Below are positions 7,525 through 9,267 of a stretch of DNA of 9,267 bases, one piece after another (the first letter of the stretch is position 1; every line of letters starts with the position of its first letter). This stretch comes from Lachnoclostridium sp. GTDB taxonomy: Bacteria > Bacillota > Clostridia > Lachnospirales > Lachnospiraceae. A program made the translations under genes and the position numbers. Below the pieces are notes generated by a model that was not told the origin of the DNA, did not search any database, and was given only the letters and a program-made list of their open reading frames with translations. Where the stretch lies: NCBI GenBank assembly GCA_003445895.1, contig DMCD01000103.1, positions 4,236 to 13,502 of the forward strand, in the 5' to 3' direction.

Positions 7525-8940
7525 TCAGCCAACTGCCTCCGGTTCCTCCGTCTCCCCGTTTTCTGCGGATTCCTCTTCTGCCGGAATGCTCTCGGGAACC
7601 GGATTCCCGGTTCTCGGTCCCGCGGACGGGGAAAGCTCTTCTAACTGGGTTCTTGCGGGAGATGCCTGCTCCGATGCGGCAAACTCCGTGACAACCCGGG
7701 TAAAGTACTGGATCGCGGTCTCATTCTCATCCACACTCTTGTGCAGAATTCCGAGGTAATACAGCACCTTGGGATTATCGGGCCGGATGGTCAGACAGGT
7801 TTCATAGAGGGCAATGGCATCCCGGAACTTTCCGGAATTCCAGGTCTCGTAAGCCTGGTCCTCCAGGGTCTGGTATCCCGCCGTCGCCACCTCCTGCCGG
7901 AGTCCGTCTGCGAACTGCCGGATCTCGTCATCCGCAATCAGCGATGTGTCAAAATCGGCGTACAGAGCCGCCGCCGTCGCCAGATCCCCGTTCCGGTAGG
8001 CATTGTTCATCCGAATCAGCGTTCCGTACTGGCTCATGGCGCTCTCTTTATTGTTGAGGATATTGTCCAGCTCCGATTCTGCCTTCTCCTTGTCCTCCAG
8101 GTACTGGGCGTTTATCTTTTCCAGTCCCGCGATCTCTTCATTCTTCTGATTCAGCTGTTCATTGTAGGCCAAAAGCTCCTGGGTATGGGCTGCTGACTGC
8201 TGGCGGAGTCTCGTGGGCATGACCAGGAAGAATATAGCCGCCGCCCCGAGAAGCAGGCCGGCAATGATAAGAAGCACCGACTGTCTTCCGGTATTCTCCT
8301 TATAGGTCGGCGGGATAATCACATCATCAGCCTGCATGCGCCGGTGGGAATAGGTATTGGCAGGTCCCGGGGTGCTCTCTTCCTCCTCCCGGTTCATGGA
8401 AGAACGGATATGGGCCAGGTACCACTGGGCCTTCGGATTCCCGGCATCGATGCGCAGGGTGCGCAGCAGATACCGTCCCGCCTTCGCGTATTCTCCCTTC
8501 TGGATGCAGAGAAGTGCCATCAGATTCTGTGCCTTCACAAAATCATCTCGTTTATCCACCACGCTGCTCAGCTGAACCGCCGCCAGGTCCGGATTCCCGT
8601 TCTGCGCCTGCTGCAGCGCGCTGTTATAGCGCCGGATATCGGCATCCAGCTCGTCCAGCACATCCTGATTCTTCTGCGCCCGCTCCAGATAGTAGGAGGC
8701 CCTGTTGTTCCGGTCCTGGAAATTGGTACTGATAACCCAGTGCCGGAGAGCTTCCGCGGTCTCACCCATCTCCATGCAGATAAGACCCAGAAGATTCCTG
8801 GCTTCCGTGTGATACTTATTCAGATTGAGGCAGGTTTTCAGCATGCCGACCGCACCGGTCAGGTCCCGGATCTGCGCCAGCCGCAGCCCTTCGTTATAGA
8901 AGCTGTTGGAAATCTTGCGTATCTCTTCTGTTCGAATCAT
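7525..8940 (-). CDS. Membrane-anchored TPR and coiled-coil protein, probable partner of the adjacent PBP
   Basis: The 471-residue protein has no enzyme motif. Its N-terminal part (about 10-180) consists of TPR-like helical repeats, such as GLRLAQIRDLTGAVGMLKTC and the KGEYAKAGRYLLRTL region near 148-162. A single membrane span follows at 221-241. Residues 246-300 are rich in Glu, Gln, Lys and Asn in a coiled-coil pattern. Further TPR-like repeats lie at 357-425 (GKFRDAIALYETCLTIRPDN). A Pro/Glu/Ser-rich disordered tail ends the protein. With no signal peptide, a cytoplasmic N-terminus and outside C-terminus are likely, but flanking charges are not decisive. The gene lies two bases before the class A PBP gene, which suggests a scaffold or regulator of it. 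By analogy only, E. coli CpoB is a coiled-coil/TPR envelope protein acting on PBP1B; no homology is claimed. The start is preceded by AGGA at close spacing. Confidence 0.85.
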   Translation of the reverse strand: MIRTEEIRKISNSFYNEGLRLAQIRDLTGAVGMLKTCLNLNKYHTEARNLLGLICMEMGETAEALRHWVISTNFQDRNNRASYYLERAQKNQDVLDELDADIRRYNSALQQAQNGNPDLAAVQLSSVVDKRDDFVKAQNLMALLCIQKGEYAKAGRYLLRTLRIDAGNPKAQWYLAHIRSSMNREEEESTPGPANTYSHRRMQADDVIIPPTYKENTGRQSVLLIIAGLLLGAAAIFFLVMPTRLRQQSAAHTQELLAYNEQLNQKNEEIAGLEKINAQYLEDKEKAESELDNILNNKESAMSQYGTLIRMNNAYRNGDLATAAALYADFDTSLIADDEIRQFADGLRQEVATAGYQTLEDQAYETWNSGKFRDAIALYETCLTIRPDNPKVLYYLGILHKSVDENETAIQYFTRVVTEFAASEQASPARTQLEELSPSAGPRTGNPVPESIPAEEESAENGETEEPEAVG

Positions 8941-8944
8941 TTTC

Positions 8945-9097
8945 CTAATCCCGCATCTGTTTCATCAGTTCCAGCATAATATCGGACATGTCCGTCAGGT
9001 CCGCCTCCACAATGGCATCCCCCACGGCGCTGACCTCCAGGCTGGGCTGGTAATGGCTCAGTTCTTCTTCAAAATCTATAATTCTGTCATCACTCAT
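8945..9097 (-). CDS. 50-residue acidic mini-protein between folC and the TPR gene
   Basis: This short gene encodes 50 residues, MSDDRIIDFEEELSHYQPSL at the start and MLELMKQMRD at the end, closed by TAG. I cannot name a family. The protein is acidic, without Cys, signal peptide or membrane span, and the second half (about 33-49) looks like an amphipathic helix ending in several Met and Lys/Arg. Its ATG overlaps the folC stop in an ATGA junction, and its stop is four bases before the TPR gene ATG. A GGAGA site (9107-9111) stands upstream at suitable spacing. The exact fit between two real genes, with its own ribosome binding site, is the main argument that it is translated. It probably acts in the cytoplasm, perhaps as a small binding partner of a neighbouring product, but no function can be read from the sequence. 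Confidence 0.78.
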   Translation of the reverse strand: MSDDRIIDFEEELSHYQPSLEVSAVGDAIVEADLTDMSDIMLELMKQMRD

Positions 9098-9267
9098 ATT
9101 TTTTCTTCTCCATAAGGCTGCATCGCCGACTTGATCTCACCGATGAGATACAGGGATCCCGCACAGAACAGCAGATCCTCTGCCTTTTTCTTCTCCAGAA
9201 CTTCCCGCATGGCATCCGCCGCATCGGAATTGACCGAAATCTCTGCCGTATCGCCGAACACCCGGCG
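9094..9267 (-). CDS. folC: Folylpolyglutamate synthase/dihydrofolate synthase, C-terminal end (cut by right window edge)
   Basis: Only the last 57 residues and the TGA stop are present; the start lies beyond the right edge. The enzyme adds glutamates to folates, and often also makes dihydrofolate from dihydropteroate, in the cytoplasm. The end of the Mur-ligase-like C-terminal domain is recognisable: the DLLFCAGSLYLIGEIKSAM stretch (residues 31-49 of the fragment) is the usual FolC ending, in which a G-S-L-Y-L-x-G core is conserved. The open frame runs without a stop to the edge and ends in TATGGAGAAGAAAAAATATGA, where the stop overlaps the start of the 50-residue gene. It is probably an upstream member of the operon. 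Whether this copy has both activities cannot be told from the fragment. Confidence 0.9.
   Translation of the reverse strand, partial: RRVFGDTAEISVNSDAADAMREVLEKKKAEDLLFCAGSLYLIGEIKSAMQPYGEEKI

Overview
The window looks like a stretch of chromosome from a Gram-positive anaerobe of the class Clostridia, most likely Lachnospiraceae or a near relative. This is an inference from protein style: the clostridial type of adenylosuccinate lyase N-terminus, the C-terminal Cys/Gly region of the class A penicillin-binding protein, the YigZ and TypA sequences, and strong GGAGG ribosome binding sites. Base composition appears moderately GC-rich throughout, except for one AT-rich 95-base gap. No mobile element, tRNA, rRNA or CRISPR array was found.

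Every gene lies on the minus strand, so the order of transcription runs from high to low coordinates. First comes the 3' end of folC (cut by the right edge), then a 50-residue mini-protein, a membrane-anchored TPR/coiled-coil protein, a class A penicillin-binding protein and a YigZ-family protein. The first four genes are packed with an ATGA overlap or gaps of 2 to 4 bases. This looks like one operon of folate metabolism plus cell-wall synthesis.

After yigZ there is a 95-base AT-rich gap holding a good sigma-A-type promoter (TTGAAG, 17 bases, TGC-TAAAAT). It should start a second unit: typA (ribosome-associated GTPase), dapA and dapB (consecutive steps of the diaminopimelate/lysine branch), a short single-span membrane protein of unknown role that overlaps both its neighbours, and the 5' end of purB (cut by the left edge).

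The theme shared by the two units is envelope growth: dapA/dapB supply diaminopimelate for peptidoglycan, and the penicillin-binding protein polymerises and crosslinks it. Most genes are well-known housekeeping genes. The parts I could not assign to a known function are the 50-residue protein, the TPR membrane protein next to the penicillin-binding protein, and the small membrane protein between dapB and purB. I see no convincing exotic system; those three are the best candidates for undescribed biology. Coding sequence fills the window, with no gene-free stretch above about 95 bases.
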